A stretch of DNA of 59,775 bases from Nitrospira sp. SB0662_bin_26. GTDB lineage: Bacteria; Nitrospirota; Nitrospiria; Nitrospirales; UBA8639. How positions within the stretch are numbered: the first letter of the stretch is position 1; each line of letters begins with the position of its first letter. The stretch lies in NCBI GenBank assembly GCA_009840285.1, contig VXOF01000089.1, positions 1 through 59,775 on the forward strand. Direction: 5' to 3'. Position numbers and translations under genes: made by a program. Below the pieces are notes generated by a model, which ran no database searches, was not told the DNA's origin, and saw nothing but the letters and a program-made list of their open reading frames with translations. Shown piece after piece: positions 9,728 through 19,404 of this stretch.

Positions 9728-10480
9728 GTGCCTGTCAACGTCATCACCATCAAATGGGGCGATAACCTTTATGGGCCCCACTATGTCAATCGCTTGTATG
9801 CGGGAGTTCGACGAAACTTAAGCGCCGCATTCAGATTCATCTGCTTTACGGACAATTCGCAGGGGATTCGACCCGAGGTAGAAGTTTACCCGTTACCGGA
9901 AATCAATCTTCAAGCCGCAACCCACTTCACAAACGGTCGAAAACTGGGACTGTTTCAAAATGGAATCGGCGATCTCGATGGCCCATGTCTATACTTCGAC
10001 CTGGATGTCATTATCGTCCGATCCATCGACTGTTTTTTCGAATATATGCCGGGCAAGTTTTGTGTCTGCCGCGAGTGGGTCCCGTCCAATAAGCGCTTAT
10101 TGAATAAACTTTTTAGTCGTGCAATGGGTGTGAATACTTCGATTTTCAGGTTTGAAGCAAATTCGATGCAATTCGTTATCGATAGGATGAACGAGGCACC
10201 ACAGATCTTGAAAAACATTAAACTCGAGCAGAGGTGGGTCGCCCACGTTGTGGGAGAGCAAGTCAATTGGTGGCCGTCGGAGTGGGTATCCAGCTTCAAG
10301 CATAGAAGACCTGTTTATCCGTTCAGCCTTTTCTGGCCACCCGTACTGCCCCGTCAAACACGGGTCATGGTATTCAACGGACCATTGAAGCCCTCACACG
10401 CAGTAACAGGAAACTTCGAGTTGTCGCCCCGGCGGGTATGCCGTTCTGCGCAATGGGCGGCACAGCACTGGATCGACTAG
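9728..10480 (+). CDS. Putative glycosyltransferase-like protein
   Basis: FRFICFTDNSQGI, CLYFDLDVIIVRSID (DxD-like), VFNGPLKPSHA; GTG start. Confidence 0.65.
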   Translation: MPVNVITIKWGDNLYGPHYVNRLYAGVRRNLSAAFRFICFTDNSQGIRPEVEVYPLPEINLQAATHFTNGRKLGLFQNGIGDLDGPCLYFDLDVIIVRSIDCFFEYMPGKFCVCREWVPSNKRLLNKLFSRAMGVNTSIFRFEANSMQFVIDRMNEAPQILKNIKLEQRWVAHVVGEQVNWWPSEWVSSFKHRRPVYPFSLFWPPVLPRQTRVMVFNGPLKPSHAVTGNFELSPRRVCRSAQWAAQHWID

Positions 10481-10502
10481 AAATTATCTAATAGATAGAA
10501 GA

Positions 10503-10549
10503 AGGGGCTGTCCTAAATGTTTTGCTTAGCTAGGACAGCCCCTATTACT
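10503..10549. terminator. Hairpin between convergent genes
   Basis: AGGGGCTGTCCTA/TAGGACAGCCCCT 13-bp perfect stem, 15-nt loop. Confidence 0.7.
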
Positions 10550-11282
10550 TTCTCACCACCGGAATATACTCTTTGAAAATAAATCCATTCATAGGCAATA
10601 CTCTAGGTGCCCCTTTGGTCGGCCAATGATTTCGACATTCAATCAAATAGGGTTGTATCTCGGCGGGTGCATCGTCTGAGTCAGTGATATCGACCTGTGA
10701 AAAAACGTCTTTTAGGCGATCGAAGTAATCCGGACCAGGCGCCCTCCAATGACCTGAACATTCAAGCGGCTCGCCGTATTCAATTGTTTTTTCTGCGTAT
10801 ATTGGCACCGGTAGGAGTGCGATTCCACCCGGCTTCAGTATTCTATGGATTTCCTTAAGAGCCTTTCGTTCATCCGGGACGTGCTCCAAAACATGATTCG
10901 CGACAACGCAATGGCAGAATTCATCGTCAAGATCCAGTCGGGTGATATCGAGCTGCAACTGTTCGTTACCGCTGTAGTCCGATGCGAAATATTCTAAAAC
11001 CTGAGACTCGAGCATCCTCCTTAAATGTGCTTCTGGAGCGAAATGAACGACCATCCAATTGCTGACATCCGTGTTAGAGAGAATCCTCTTCCATACAACA
11101 GATTCAAGCCGATGTCGTTCTTTTGCGCCACAACTTGGGCATGATGAAGCATAGCGCCTTCCCATATAGCGATTATTGGTGATAACGAAAGGGCCCAAAT
11201 AATCGCAAAGAGGACACCGGAAACTAGGACAAGGATGAAAGAGCTTTTGCTCTATGAGTTTCAGTCGGTTTCGGAGTTTCAT
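10545..11282 (-). CDS. Class I SAM-dependent methyltransferase with N-terminal zinc-ribbon-like region
   Basis: CPLCDYLGPF...CPSCGAKERHR; ANHVLEHVPDERKALKEIHRILKPGG. Confidence 0.85.
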   Translation of the reverse strand: MKLRNRLKLIEQKLFHPCPSFRCPLCDYLGPFVITNNRYMGRRYASSCPSCGAKERHRLESVVWKRILSNTDVSNWMVVHFAPEAHLRRMLESQVLEYFASDYSGNEQLQLDITRLDLDDEFCHCVVANHVLEHVPDERKALKEIHRILKPGGIALLPVPIYAEKTIEYGEPLECSGHWRAPGPDYFDRLKDVFSQVDITDSDDAPAEIQPYLIECRNHWPTKGAPRVLPMNGFIFKEYIPVVRK

Positions 11283-11363
11283 GTATCGGCTGATACATTA
11301 CTAGAATCAAAAAAATCTTTTATACAGGCGTGTCGTCTACACCTCAAGGGATAAAAATGAGAA

Positions 11364-11591
11364 TTATATACTTAATTCCCCATCGGAGGCGCTTTCCGAC
11401 AACACGGGGCGTGCCGCGGTTGGAATTTCCTGAGGCTTTCGGATGCCAGGCGTGAGCAGGACGATATCGACCCGATGGCCCAATCCGATCAACCCATCCG
11501 CCGTCTTCAATAAAACGCGGTCCGAACCGCTGCCCCGCAGATTGGTAATAACGAAGGCGATATGGAGGCGTACACTTCGTAAAAGCGTCAT
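11364..11591 (-). pseudogene. Truncated glycosyltransferase (N-terminal fragment only)
   Basis: HIAFVITNLRGSGSDRVLLKTADGLIGLGHRVDIVLL resembles a GT4 N-terminus but ends after ~75 aa; start overlaps the upstream GT gene by 4 nt. Confidence 0.65.
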
Positions 11592-12649
11592 GGCCTGTCT
11601 TCACCGCCGTCAAGCAGGCTCCGGTAGAGCGCGTTGAGCGCAGCCGCTTCGTCCTCGATCCGAAACCTTTCCTCGACGTGGCGACGGGCCGCGGTCGACC
11701 ATTGTTGCAGCGTGGCGGATGAGGCAATCGCCGTAGCGACCGCCGCGCGCATCCGATCTATATCACCGGGAGGGATCAGGCGCCCGGTCTCGCCCTCCAC
11801 CACCAATTCGGCGAATGCGCCGACAGTCGTCGCGATCACCGGCACACCGCACGCCATCGCTTCGAGCGGGGTCAGCCCGAAGCCTTCCCAGCGCTGCGGG
11901 GCTACGAGCAGGTCGAGCGCCTGATACCAGCGCGGCATCTCCTCCACCGGCACCTCCGGCAAAAACAGGATACGGTCCTGGAGCCCGGCCCGTGTCACCT
12001 TCTCGCGCAGGCCCTGCAGAAACGGTACATGCTTGTGCGCGGCGCGGCCCATTACCAGGGCGGTCACGCCGGTGTGTTGGGGCAGCACTTCGAGCATCGC
12101 GTCGACAAACACGTCCGTACCCTTCTGGCGCCGGATGCGGCCGTAGCACCCGATGGTCACGTTCTCGGACAGACCGAGCGAGCGCCGGTGAGCGCGCCGG
12201 TCGGGAGGCGGGCGAAACATCCCGGTGTCGATTCCATGTATGATCACGTGCGACGGCCGGCGCAGATAGGACGCGGACTTGCGGGACGTGGCGACGACGG
12301 CGTTCATGCCCGAGATCAGCAGGCGGGTGTAGCGCGTGTGATGCCGCTGCGAGGCGGAGGTAAACACCAGCTTCAGGCGCTTTCTGAGAACGTGACGCAG
12401 GACGAGACCGAGGAGCATTTCGGTGTTGCGCCGCGCGTGCCAGACCCGATAGCCCCGGCCGGACATCAGGATCACGGACCGTAGCGGGACGCAGGGTACG
12501 TGCGCCGGCAGCCCCGGCCCGGTTGCCACGATCCCGATCGATTGGGCCTGCACCGGCAACAGCCGTGCGATCGTTGCCGTGACACCCGACAGGCGCCGTT
12601 TCAGATTCGGCGCGATCACTTCGATCCTGTTGTCGATCGTCTCGGGCAT
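11588..12649 (-). CDS. Glycosyltransferase family 4
   Basis: GCYGRIRRQKGTDVFVDA, PQRWEGFGLTPLEAMACGVPVIATTVGAFAELV. Confidence 0.9.
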   Translation of the reverse strand: MPETIDNRIEVIAPNLKRRLSGVTATIARLLPVQAQSIGIVATGPGLPAHVPCVPLRSVILMSGRGYRVWHARRNTEMLLGLVLRHVLRKRLKLVFTSASQRHHTRYTRLLISGMNAVVATSRKSASYLRRPSHVIIHGIDTGMFRPPPDRRAHRRSLGLSENVTIGCYGRIRRQKGTDVFVDAMLEVLPQHTGVTALVMGRAAHKHVPFLQGLREKVTRAGLQDRILFLPEVPVEEMPRWYQALDLLVAPQRWEGFGLTPLEAMACGVPVIATTVGAFAELVVEGETGRLIPPGDIDRMRAAVATAIASSATLQQWSTAARRHVEERFRIEDEAAALNALYRSLLDGGEDRP

Positions 12650-12689
12650 GAATCATTATCCTCAACATCAGCTATCGGCCTGGAGAGAC

Positions 12690-13283
12690 TCAGGTGGGGG
12701 GGTGGGCGGCCCTTAGGTCGTCCAGGGTTAGGAGACTGATCAATGACACCCCCTGCGCTTCGATTTTCTGTTTACCTCCTTGCTCTTGCCGGTCCACGAT
12801 CACGAGGGCGCGGGTGACATGAAGTTGCGCGTCCCTGGCAGCCTGGATAGCTTGCAGGAGCGACCCGCCGCTCGTCAGCACGTCATCGACGACCAGCGCG
12901 GGGGCGCCGGCCTTAACGGCGCCTTCGATTCGTTTGCCCAGTCCATGATTCTTGGCCTGCTTTCTCACGACAAAGGTACGATAGGTTTTCGACGGTTGAG
13001 TCGCAAAGGCATAATCGGATATAGCTGTGGCCAAGGGAATGGCTCCGATTTCCAGGCCGCCTACCGCTTCGAAGGAAAGGTCGCGGATGGCCGTGCACGC
13101 GAGTTTCGCCACGAGCCACCGGGCATCGGGATGCGCCAACAGGGCCCGGCAGTCTACGTAATAGGGACTGGTTTCTCCGGAGGCCAGCAGAAAGCCGTTG
13201 TCCGGGTCCCATTTGAACGCCTCGTGTAGCCAAAACAGGGTTGCCAGTTGTCGGGAAGCGTCCATAAAGAGCAGATCTAGCAT
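12690..13283 (-). CDS. pyrE: Orotate phosphoribosyltransferase
   Basis: PRPP motif ALVVDDVLTSGGSLLQAI; FLLASGETSPYYVDCR. Confidence 0.9.
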   Translation of the reverse strand: MLDLLFMDASRQLATLFWLHEAFKWDPDNGFLLASGETSPYYVDCRALLAHPDARWLVAKLACTAIRDLSFEAVGGLEIGAIPLATAISDYAFATQPSKTYRTFVVRKQAKNHGLGKRIEGAVKAGAPALVVDDVLTSGGSLLQAIQAARDAQLHVTRALVIVDRQEQGGKQKIEAQGVSLISLLTLDDLRAAHPPT

Positions 13284-13345
13284 TTGACGACCGGGAATGA
13301 CAACGATGAAAATCGGCGCGACGGTTTCACCTGTCGGACACGATC

Positions 13346-14197
13346 ATGTTCAAGATAAAAAAGCGGCCGCTTAAACCGGCCAAAGAGCCGCAGCTCTATA
13401 ACGTATTGGAGAATTACACGGATTTCGATCCTCCGGGGAACGTCATGGTCTGTGCCATGGCGGGCGAGGAGAATATCGAGCATCATGCCAAAGTGCTCGG
13501 GGAAAGTTATGAGATCCCGCTGGACGATATGCGCCGGCTGTTGACGGACGGAGGGCTGTATACGTATCCGGAAGCCGGGGGTGTGGTGACGCGCGGGATG
13601 TTCGTGTGCCGGATCGATCCGGCCGGGCCCAAGCAGACCTGGGTCCTGGATTTGGAGCAGACAGCCCAGGCCGAGCAACTCGCGAAGTTTTCGAACATCC
13701 CCTTGGCAGAGGCCGTGGAGCGCGTGTTTTACAGGGGGCTTTCCGAGGAATTGCAGGAGCGCCTCACACAGAAGAATCTCGGTCTTGATTACAGCAAGCT
13801 GGAGCGGTCGGTGGCTCGAGGGGGTGATATTCGCTACATTGATTTTCGCAAAGACTGGTCTCCGTATTTCAAACGCAAGTGTTCGATGCCGGACGGGTCG
13901 ATGGTCGAAACCGGCGGGATCGGGGAATTTGCCGAACTTCACGGCATTTCGGTGGCGCAGGCGCAGACGTTGATGGAGCAGGGAGGGACGTTGGATCTCG
14001 AAGACGGAGTCTTGGCGTGCCAGGTGATCAACAACCAGCCGACGGTGGCCCGCTTCAATACCAAACAGTACGCCAAGGCCAAGGAGCTGATGGATACCAA
14101 GGGTCTTCACGTCATGGACGCGCTGAGTGAGGTGGCGTTGAACGACCCCGTGCTGATGCGCGCGTTAAGGCGGGCCGAACGGGAAAGCTCGGGTTGA
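13346..14197 (+). CDS. Conserved hypothetical protein
   Basis: Long ORF with coding-like composition; no family recognised. Confidence 0.6.
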   Translation: MFKIKKRPLKPAKEPQLYNVLENYTDFDPPGNVMVCAMAGEENIEHHAKVLGESYEIPLDDMRRLLTDGGLYTYPEAGGVVTRGMFVCRIDPAGPKQTWVLDLEQTAQAEQLAKFSNIPLAEAVERVFYRGLSEELQERLTQKNLGLDYSKLERSVARGGDIRYIDFRKDWSPYFKRKCSMPDGSMVETGGIGEFAELHGISVAQAQTLMEQGGTLDLEDGVLACQVINNQPTVARFNTKQYAKAKELMDTKGLHVMDALSEVALNDPVLMRALRRAERESSG

Positions 14198-14280
14198 CCG
14201 GGAACGCGTGGTTCATGTCCCGCCCTGTCGCTCGACAGGGGGCGCGGCTCCGGTCGTTTTAGCATACAGAAAGAGAGATG

Positions 14281-15123
14281 ATGATGAAGAGGATATTGGC
14301 TATCGCCACGTGTGTATTGATGGGAATAAGCGTGAACGGTGCCGCTATCGAGCAGGTTCACGCGGACGTGGCCGTTTCGAGCAAGGACGGCGCTCCCATG
14401 GTGGTCATTCCCGCCGGTCCGTTTTTTATGGGGGTGCCCAAATGGGCACGGGACGGCGGTCTGGATGAATACCCCAATCACGAAGTCGAATTGGATGCCT
14501 TCGCCATCGACACCTATGAAGTGACCAACGGCCTGTATTTGGAATTTATTCGCTCGACCGGTCATCGCACGCCGTCGCATCCCACCGACTCGTCGAAAAA
14601 TCTTTGGCAGGGTGGACTCATGCCGGAATCCATTGCGTCCCTGCCGGTGGTCAACGTGGATTGGTTTGACGCCGATACCTATTGTCGATGGGCGGGTAAG
14701 CGGTTGCCGAGCGAAGCCGAATGGGAAAAGGCCGCGCGGGGGACCGATGATCGACGGTTTCCATGGGGAGACGTCGAACCCACGCACAAACACCTGAATT
14801 TCAACCAGTCATGGCAAGGTGAAAAAACCCTGGTGCCGGTTGGGATTTATGAAAAAGGCAAAAGCCCCTATGGGGTTTATGATATGGCGGGTAACGTCTG
14901 GGAGTGGGTCGCCGATTGGTATGACGCGACGTATTATTCCAGGAGCCCGAGCCGTAATCCTCAGGGGCCCTCGACGGGGACCCGACGGGTCATTCGCAGT
15001 TCCGGGTGGCAGGTCGAAACCCCACAGGTGAGAATTTTTACCCGGGTCGCCAGCGATCCACTCGACCGGAATCACTCGACCGGATTCCGCTGTGCCGCCA
15101 CTCTCCCGACGCCGACGCCGTGA
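14281..15123 (+). CDS. Exported SUMF1 / formylglycine-generating-enzyme-like protein
   Basis: Signal peptide; VVIPAGPFFMG, TYEVTNGLYLEFI, VNVDWFDADTYCRWAGKRLPSEAEWEKAARG, GNVWEWVADWYD. Confidence 0.92.
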   Translation: MMKRILAIATCVLMGISVNGAAIEQVHADVAVSSKDGAPMVVIPAGPFFMGVPKWARDGGLDEYPNHEVELDAFAIDTYEVTNGLYLEFIRSTGHRTPSHPTDSSKNLWQGGLMPESIASLPVVNVDWFDADTYCRWAGKRLPSEAEWEKAARGTDDRRFPWGDVEPTHKHLNFNQSWQGEKTLVPVGIYEKGKSPYGVYDMAGNVWEWVADWYDATYYSRSPSRNPQGPSTGTRRVIRSSGWQVETPQVRIFTRVASDPLDRNHSTGFRCAATLPTPTP

Positions 15124-15138
15124 CCCCCGGGTTGTGGG

Positions 15139-15184
15139 GACAGGCCCGAGCCTGCCCTGAGCGGAGCCGAAGGGTGCCTGTCCG
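15139..15184. repeat. Dispersed short repeat (CCTGCCCTGAGCGGAGCCGAAGGG type)
   Basis: gacaggcccgagcctgccctgagcggagccgaagggtgcctgtcc; related to copies at 421, 15715 and 31494. Confidence 0.7.
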
Positions 15185-15423
15185 AGGTGAATTTGTAGGG
15201 GCCACCAATGGATGGTGCCATGAGGCATGTCCTTACCCGTAAGGCGTGGATAGCCGTATAAACCGGTAATGATAATGGCTGAGAGAGACAATCCCAATGA
15301 GGAGGCCTACGCCACATGAGTCGGTCTTACCTCCTAGGCCACAACCTGTAGTTGTTTACGTGTGGTTCAGTTGAAATGAGTCCACAAGATCTTGAATATT
15401 TGTTTGTTAAGCATGATAAATTC

Positions 15424-15452
15424 TTGACAGAGGCGGGCATTCCGGCTACATT
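15424..15452 (+). promoter_or_regulatory. Sigma70-type promoter upstream of lytic transglycosylase gene
   Basis: TTGACA-17 nt-TACATT. Confidence 0.5.
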
Positions 15453-15483
15453 CGCATATCACGTCTGAAAGTCTGGATAAAAT

Positions 15484-16902
15484 ATGATAAAAATCAATTG
15501 GTTGGAAGGATATAGATCTTTTTGGAACCTTCCGTTGGTTTCTACGCTCTGCCTCTCAGGGTTTCTCTTTAGTGCCGGCGACGTTCGTGCTGCCGGTATG
15601 TCCCATTCGCCGGATGCCGTGGTTTCGTCATCTCTTCCCTTGCCGGCCAACCCCAGGGGGCTTATGTATTTCCCCCCAGACCGCCGTTCTGCAACTTCCG
15701 TCCCCTTGAATTCAGTCCCTTCGACCCTTCGACAAGCTCAGGGCTCAGGGCAGGCTCGCGCCCACCAGGGAAGCGAGGATCTTGGGTATGAAGATATTCC
15801 CGTTATCGTCAATCCTGCGGTCGAACGCAATATTCACTACTTTCAAAACGTGATTCATGATCGTTTTCAAGAATGGTTGACCAGATTCTATGCCTACCGA
15901 CCCTTAGTCGAAGAGATTTTCGTTGAAGTCGGCCTGCCCAAGGAATTGATTTACCTGTCGTTGGTCGAAAGCGGATTTAATCCCAGGGCCTATTCGCGTG
16001 CCCGGGCGTCCGGGCCTTGGCAGTTTATCAAGAGCACGGGACGGCTATACGGCTTGTCGGTCAATTGGTACGTGGATGAACGCCGGGATCCCATCAAGTC
16101 CACGGTTGCGGCAGCCGTCCACTTACGAGATCTCTACGACACGTTCGGTTCGTGGCCCCTGGCGCTGGCGGCGTACAACGCCGGGGCCGGGAAAATCAGT
16201 CGTGCGATTCAAAAAACCGGCACCCGTGATTTCTGGAGAATCGCGAGGACTCGCTATATCCGACGGGAAACCAGGCAATATGTTCCTAGGTTCATGGCCG
16301 CCATGATTATCGCGACGCGTCCCTCGTTGTTCGGTTTTCACGCTCATTCCCAAACGGTTCACCAATACGACGAGATTCGCATGGACGAGTCCATACATTT
16401 GCGGTCCGTGGCCAAGGAGACGGGAATTTCCTTTGATGAGCTTCGCCGGTTGAATCCCGAACTCCGTCGCAGTATCACCCCACCTGGCCGGGAAGGCTAT
16501 TATTTAAAGGTCCCTGTGGGAACGTCGGAGAGCGTGGAACAGGCCAAATCCCGAATGAAGACGTGGACGCAACCCGCGCCGCCTGCACGGACGTGGTATC
16601 GTGTACGCCGGGGAGACAGCCTGTCGGTGATTGCCCATCGCTTCGGGACGAGCGTAAGGCAATTGAGAAACCTCAATGATCTTTCGGGGAGTTTAATCAG
16701 GGTCGGACAGCGGTTGCGCGTGGCCAGAGGCGGCAAAGACGTGACGGATAGCGGGGACGTAAAGTGGTACCGTGTGCGCCGCGGTGACAGCCTCTGGAGT
16801 ATCGCCAAACGGTTTCGGGTATCGGTTCAGGACTTGAAGATTTTGAATAATTTGCGAAGCAGTCTGATTCGGGCCGGGCGGATGTTGATGATCACTTCCT
16901 GA
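15484..16902 (+). CDS. MltD-like lytic transglycosylase with two LysM domains
   Basis: LYLSLVESGFNPRAYSRARASGPWQFIKSTG, LALAAYNAGAGKI; two WYRVRRGDSL... LysM repeats; repeat-derived segment STLRQAQGSGQARAHQG. Confidence 0.92.
   Translation: MIKINWLEGYRSFWNLPLVSTLCLSGFLFSAGDVRAAGMSHSPDAVVSSSLPLPANPRGLMYFPPDRRSATSVPLNSVPSTLRQAQGSGQARAHQGSEDLGYEDIPVIVNPAVERNIHYFQNVIHDRFQEWLTRFYAYRPLVEEIFVEVGLPKELIYLSLVESGFNPRAYSRARASGPWQFIKSTGRLYGLSVNWYVDERRDPIKSTVAAAVHLRDLYDTFGSWPLALAAYNAGAGKISRAIQKTGTRDFWRIARTRYIRRETRQYVPRFMAAMIIATRPSLFGFHAHSQTVHQYDEIRMDESIHLRSVAKETGISFDELRRLNPELRRSITPPGREGYYLKVPVGTSESVEQAKSRMKTWTQPAPPARTWYRVRRGDSLSVIAHRFGTSVRQLRNLNDLSGSLIRVGQRLRVARGGKDVTDSGDVKWYRVRRGDSLWSIAKRFRVSVQDLKILNNLRSSLIRAGRMLMITS
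15715..15760. repeat. Dispersed short repeat in frame within the lytic transglycosylase gene
   Basis: gtcccttcgacccttcgacaagctcagggctcagggcaggctcg. Confidence 0.75.
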
Positions 16903-16919
16903 AAACGTGGCCCCTTCCC

Positions 16920-17699
16920 TTATTCTCCGGTTTTCTTCCCTTCCTGCTTCTCTTTTTGTTCGGGTTCCTCTTTTGCGGCTTCAGGTTCGTCCGCGGGCGG
17001 TTCAAGGATCTTGACTCGCAAGGTGGCTTCACTCGCATATGGGGAGTTCGGATATTCATCCAACAACTGTTTGTAACGGGCAAGCGCCTCGTCATTGCGT
17101 TTTTCATGTTCCTCGAGTTTGGCGAGTTCGAACAGCACTTGATCTTTATTGAGCGTTTGGGGCATTTGAAGCACTTGCGTGTAAGCGGTGATTCCCTTTT
17201 CGCGGTTCCCGCTTGCCAGGTAGCTGGCCCCGAGTCGTTGGTAGACCAATCCGAGCAGAGCGGGAGAATTTCCTGCCTGGTCGATGAAATGTTGATACGC
17301 CTCGATGGCACCGGCGTAGTCGTCTTGTTCGGCCAGGGCGTTTCCGATTATATACCACGCGGAACGGGCGCTGGCGGTGCGAGGGAACTCCTGGATGATC
17401 CGCCGATACAACGTGATGGCTTCTTGCAGCTTCTCCGTGGCCGTGTCGACGTCAACGAGGGAACGGTCGAGATAAGCTTGGGCGGCTTGATGTTCAAGGG
17501 CCAGTGCTTCCTGTTCCTGTTGGTGTTCCACCACGTACAGAGCCCCGAGAATGATCGCCACCGCGATTGCGACGACGATTCCGGTAATGAGCGCCCGGCG
17601 ATGGAGTTCGGCAAAGAGCCACATCCGTTCGCTTCGGGACAACAATTGTGGGATCTCTGCCCCCACCTGTTTGCTGATGTGTCTGATTTTATAGGTCAT
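16920..17699 (-). CDS. Tetratricopeptide-repeat protein with N-terminal TM helix
   Basis: ALITGIVVAIAVAIILGALYVV TM segment; TPR-like repeats. Confidence 0.7.
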   Translation of the reverse strand: MTYKIRHISKQVGAEIPQLLSRSERMWLFAELHRRALITGIVVAIAVAIILGALYVVEHQQEQEALALEHQAAQAYLDRSLVDVDTATEKLQEAITLYRRIIQEFPRTASARSAWYIIGNALAEQDDYAGAIEAYQHFIDQAGNSPALLGLVYQRLGASYLASGNREKGITAYTQVLQMPQTLNKDQVLFELAKLEEHEKRNDEALARYKQLLDEYPNSPYASEATLRVKILEPPADEPEAAKEEPEQKEKQEGKKTGE

Positions 17700-17822
17700 G
17701 GTTCGGTTTCGGCATTCGTCCGATAACGAAGGTTGCACTCTAAAGGGTCGCACCCGTATTTCTCAAGGGCGCCGTCGATTTTTATGCCGATGGGTCGTCA
17801 TCATGGTCGGTTTTCCTTACGG

Positions 17823-17850
17823 TTGACACAGCTTACTTGGCTGATATAAT
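17823..17850 (+). promoter_or_regulatory. Consensus sigma70 promoter upstream of tRNA-Val
   Basis: TTGACA-16 nt-TATAAT. Confidence 0.75.
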
Positions 17851-17885
17851 GAAAAAACGTTGGATTTTTGAATGCATGGAGTGTG

Positions 17886-17961
17886 GGGCGGATAGCTCAG
17901 TTGGGAGAGCATTGCCCTTACAAGGCAGAGGTCGCAGGTTCGAGCCCTGTTCCGCCTACCA
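17886..17961 (+). tRNA. tRNA-Val (anticodon TAC)
   Basis: 76 nt cloverleaf; loop CTTACAA; CCA encoded. Confidence 0.95.
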
Positions 17962-18074
17962 TCTATCTCAGACTATCCAAATAGAACGTCGGACGTCCAA
18001 CCTGGCGGGTTGATCAGCCCAGGCCGGGGGCTCGTTTCGACAGCACGGTCAAAAGGCTACCCTCATACGTGAAT

Positions 18075-18152
18075 GGGGCCGTCGTTCAGCCAGGTTAGGA
18101 CGCCAGATTGTCAATCTGGAAGTCGCGGGTTCAAATCCCGTCGGCCCCGCCA
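18075..18152 (+). tRNA. tRNA-Asp (anticodon GTC)
   Basis: GGGGCCG/CGGCCCC acceptor; loop TTGTCAA; CCA encoded. Confidence 0.95.
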
Positions 18153-18227
18153 TTCACGTCGTTGTGGCTGTTCTCACCGACACGGTGAGTCTTCATTTTT
18201 CGCGTGACAGGCTGATCGTCATATCCG

Positions 18228-18959
18228 ATGTTTTCAACCGACCCTCTTGAACTGCTTGGTTCCCTGGGGACCATCTCCATTATTGTCCTCTTGGTCCTGC
18301 TGGTCTTTTCCGTCTTTTCGTGGGGCATCATCCTGTACAAATGGCGCATGTTCCGGCTGATCAAAACAGAGGAACGACAGTTTCTGCAGGCCTATCAGGA
18401 CGAAGGCGCACTCAGCGAAAAGGAGTTGCATCTCCTTCAACACGTGGCCGCAGAATTGCCTTATAGTCCCAGCGGCTCAGTGTTGCTTGACGTGTTGAAT
18501 CGCGTGGGGCATCTTGCCGATCACCACACGGGCGACGTCGCGGTAGCAACCAGGAAGACGGGACCCTGGCCGGACCGCCAGTATCTGGAGAAGGTTGTCC
18601 AGTATCTCATCCAGCAACAAATCGCGCGGCAGGAAGCGTACCTGCCCTTCCTGGCCACCACGGGCAATATTACCCCCTTCATCGGCTTATTCGGAACGGT
18701 TGTCGGCATCATTAACGCCTTTCAGCAAATCGGCATCGAAGGCACGGCCAGTATCGCTTCGGTCGCGCCCGGTCTTTCCGAGGCCCTCCTTGCAACCGCT
18801 GCCGGCCTGTTTGCTGCGATTCCCGCAGTCATCGGTTATAATTACTACCTTTCCCAAATTCGGAAAACCATCTTCGGCGTAGAAGCCTTCAGCATTGAAT
18901 TTCTGAATGCCCTTGACGCGCCTGCGCCTGCCGGCAAAAGAGGTCGAAGTCGCTCGTGA
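18228..18959 (+). CDS. tolQ: TolQ/ExbB-type proton channel protein
   Basis: TTGNITPFIGLFGTVVGIINAFQQIG; first gene of a tolQRAB-like operon. Confidence 0.9.
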   Translation: MFSTDPLELLGSLGTISIIVLLVLLVFSVFSWGIILYKWRMFRLIKTEERQFLQAYQDEGALSEKELHLLQHVAAELPYSPSGSVLLDVLNRVGHLADHHTGDVAVATRKTGPWPDRQYLEKVVQYLIQQQIARQEAYLPFLATTGNITPFIGLFGTVVGIINAFQQIGIEGTASIASVAPGLSEALLATAAGLFAAIPAVIGYNYYLSQIRKTIFGVEAFSIEFLNALDAPAPAGKRGRSRS

Positions 18960-19390
18960 TTGTTGAACCCCGGCATCGTCGGTTTCTTTCTGAAATCAAT
19001 GTCGTGCCTCTCGTCGACGTGGTTCTGGTGCTGTTGGTGATCTTTATGGTGACGGCGCCGATGCTGCACCGGGGCCTTGATATTACACTTCCCCGTTCGC
19101 AATCGAATACCGTCGTTCCCATGGAGCGCCTCGTGATCACGATTGAACCCGACATGCGGGTCTATCTGGGAAAAGATCTTGTCACGTTGCTTGATTTGCG
19201 GAAACGTCTGGATGAAGCCAAAACGCTGAACCCTCTCGTGTCGGTATACCTTCGAGCCGACCGAGACGTTCCGTATGGACGGATCGTCCAAGTCATGGAT
19301 GAAGTCAAGGGGGCGGGAATCGAACGGTTGGGCATGGTCACGAACCCCCAGGGGAGAGTGGTGGAAGAAGAGGTCTTCGAGCCCCTGTAA
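18956..19390 (+). CDS. tolR: TolR/ExbD-type biopolymer transport protein
   Basis: EINVVPLVDVVLVLLVIFMVTAPML. Confidence 0.92.
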   Translation: MIVEPRHRRFLSEINVVPLVDVVLVLLVIFMVTAPMLHRGLDITLPRSQSNTVVPMERLVITIEPDMRVYLGKDLVTLLDLRKRLDEAKTLNPLVSVYLRADRDVPYGRIVQVMDEVKGAGIERLGMVTNPQGRVVEEEVFEPL

Positions 19391-19404
19391 GTTGGAATGA
19401 CGCA

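Noticed and set aside
10503-10543. IS remnant with GGGGCTGTCCTA ends
   Set aside because: Only about 41 bp and located between convergent genes; a bidirectional terminator explains it better.
11763-12668. 301-aa minus-strand ORF overlapping the GT gene in another frame
   Set aside because: High-GC shadow frame of a clear glycosyltransferase (11588-12649).
6847-15123. SUMF1-like protein (14281-15123) as activator of the sulfatase-like protein (6847-8337)
   Set aside because: The sulfatase-like protein has Thr in the probable nucleophile position (KSTERAIPS), not a CxPxR motif. The genes are 6 kb apart and the SUMF1-like protein appears exported.
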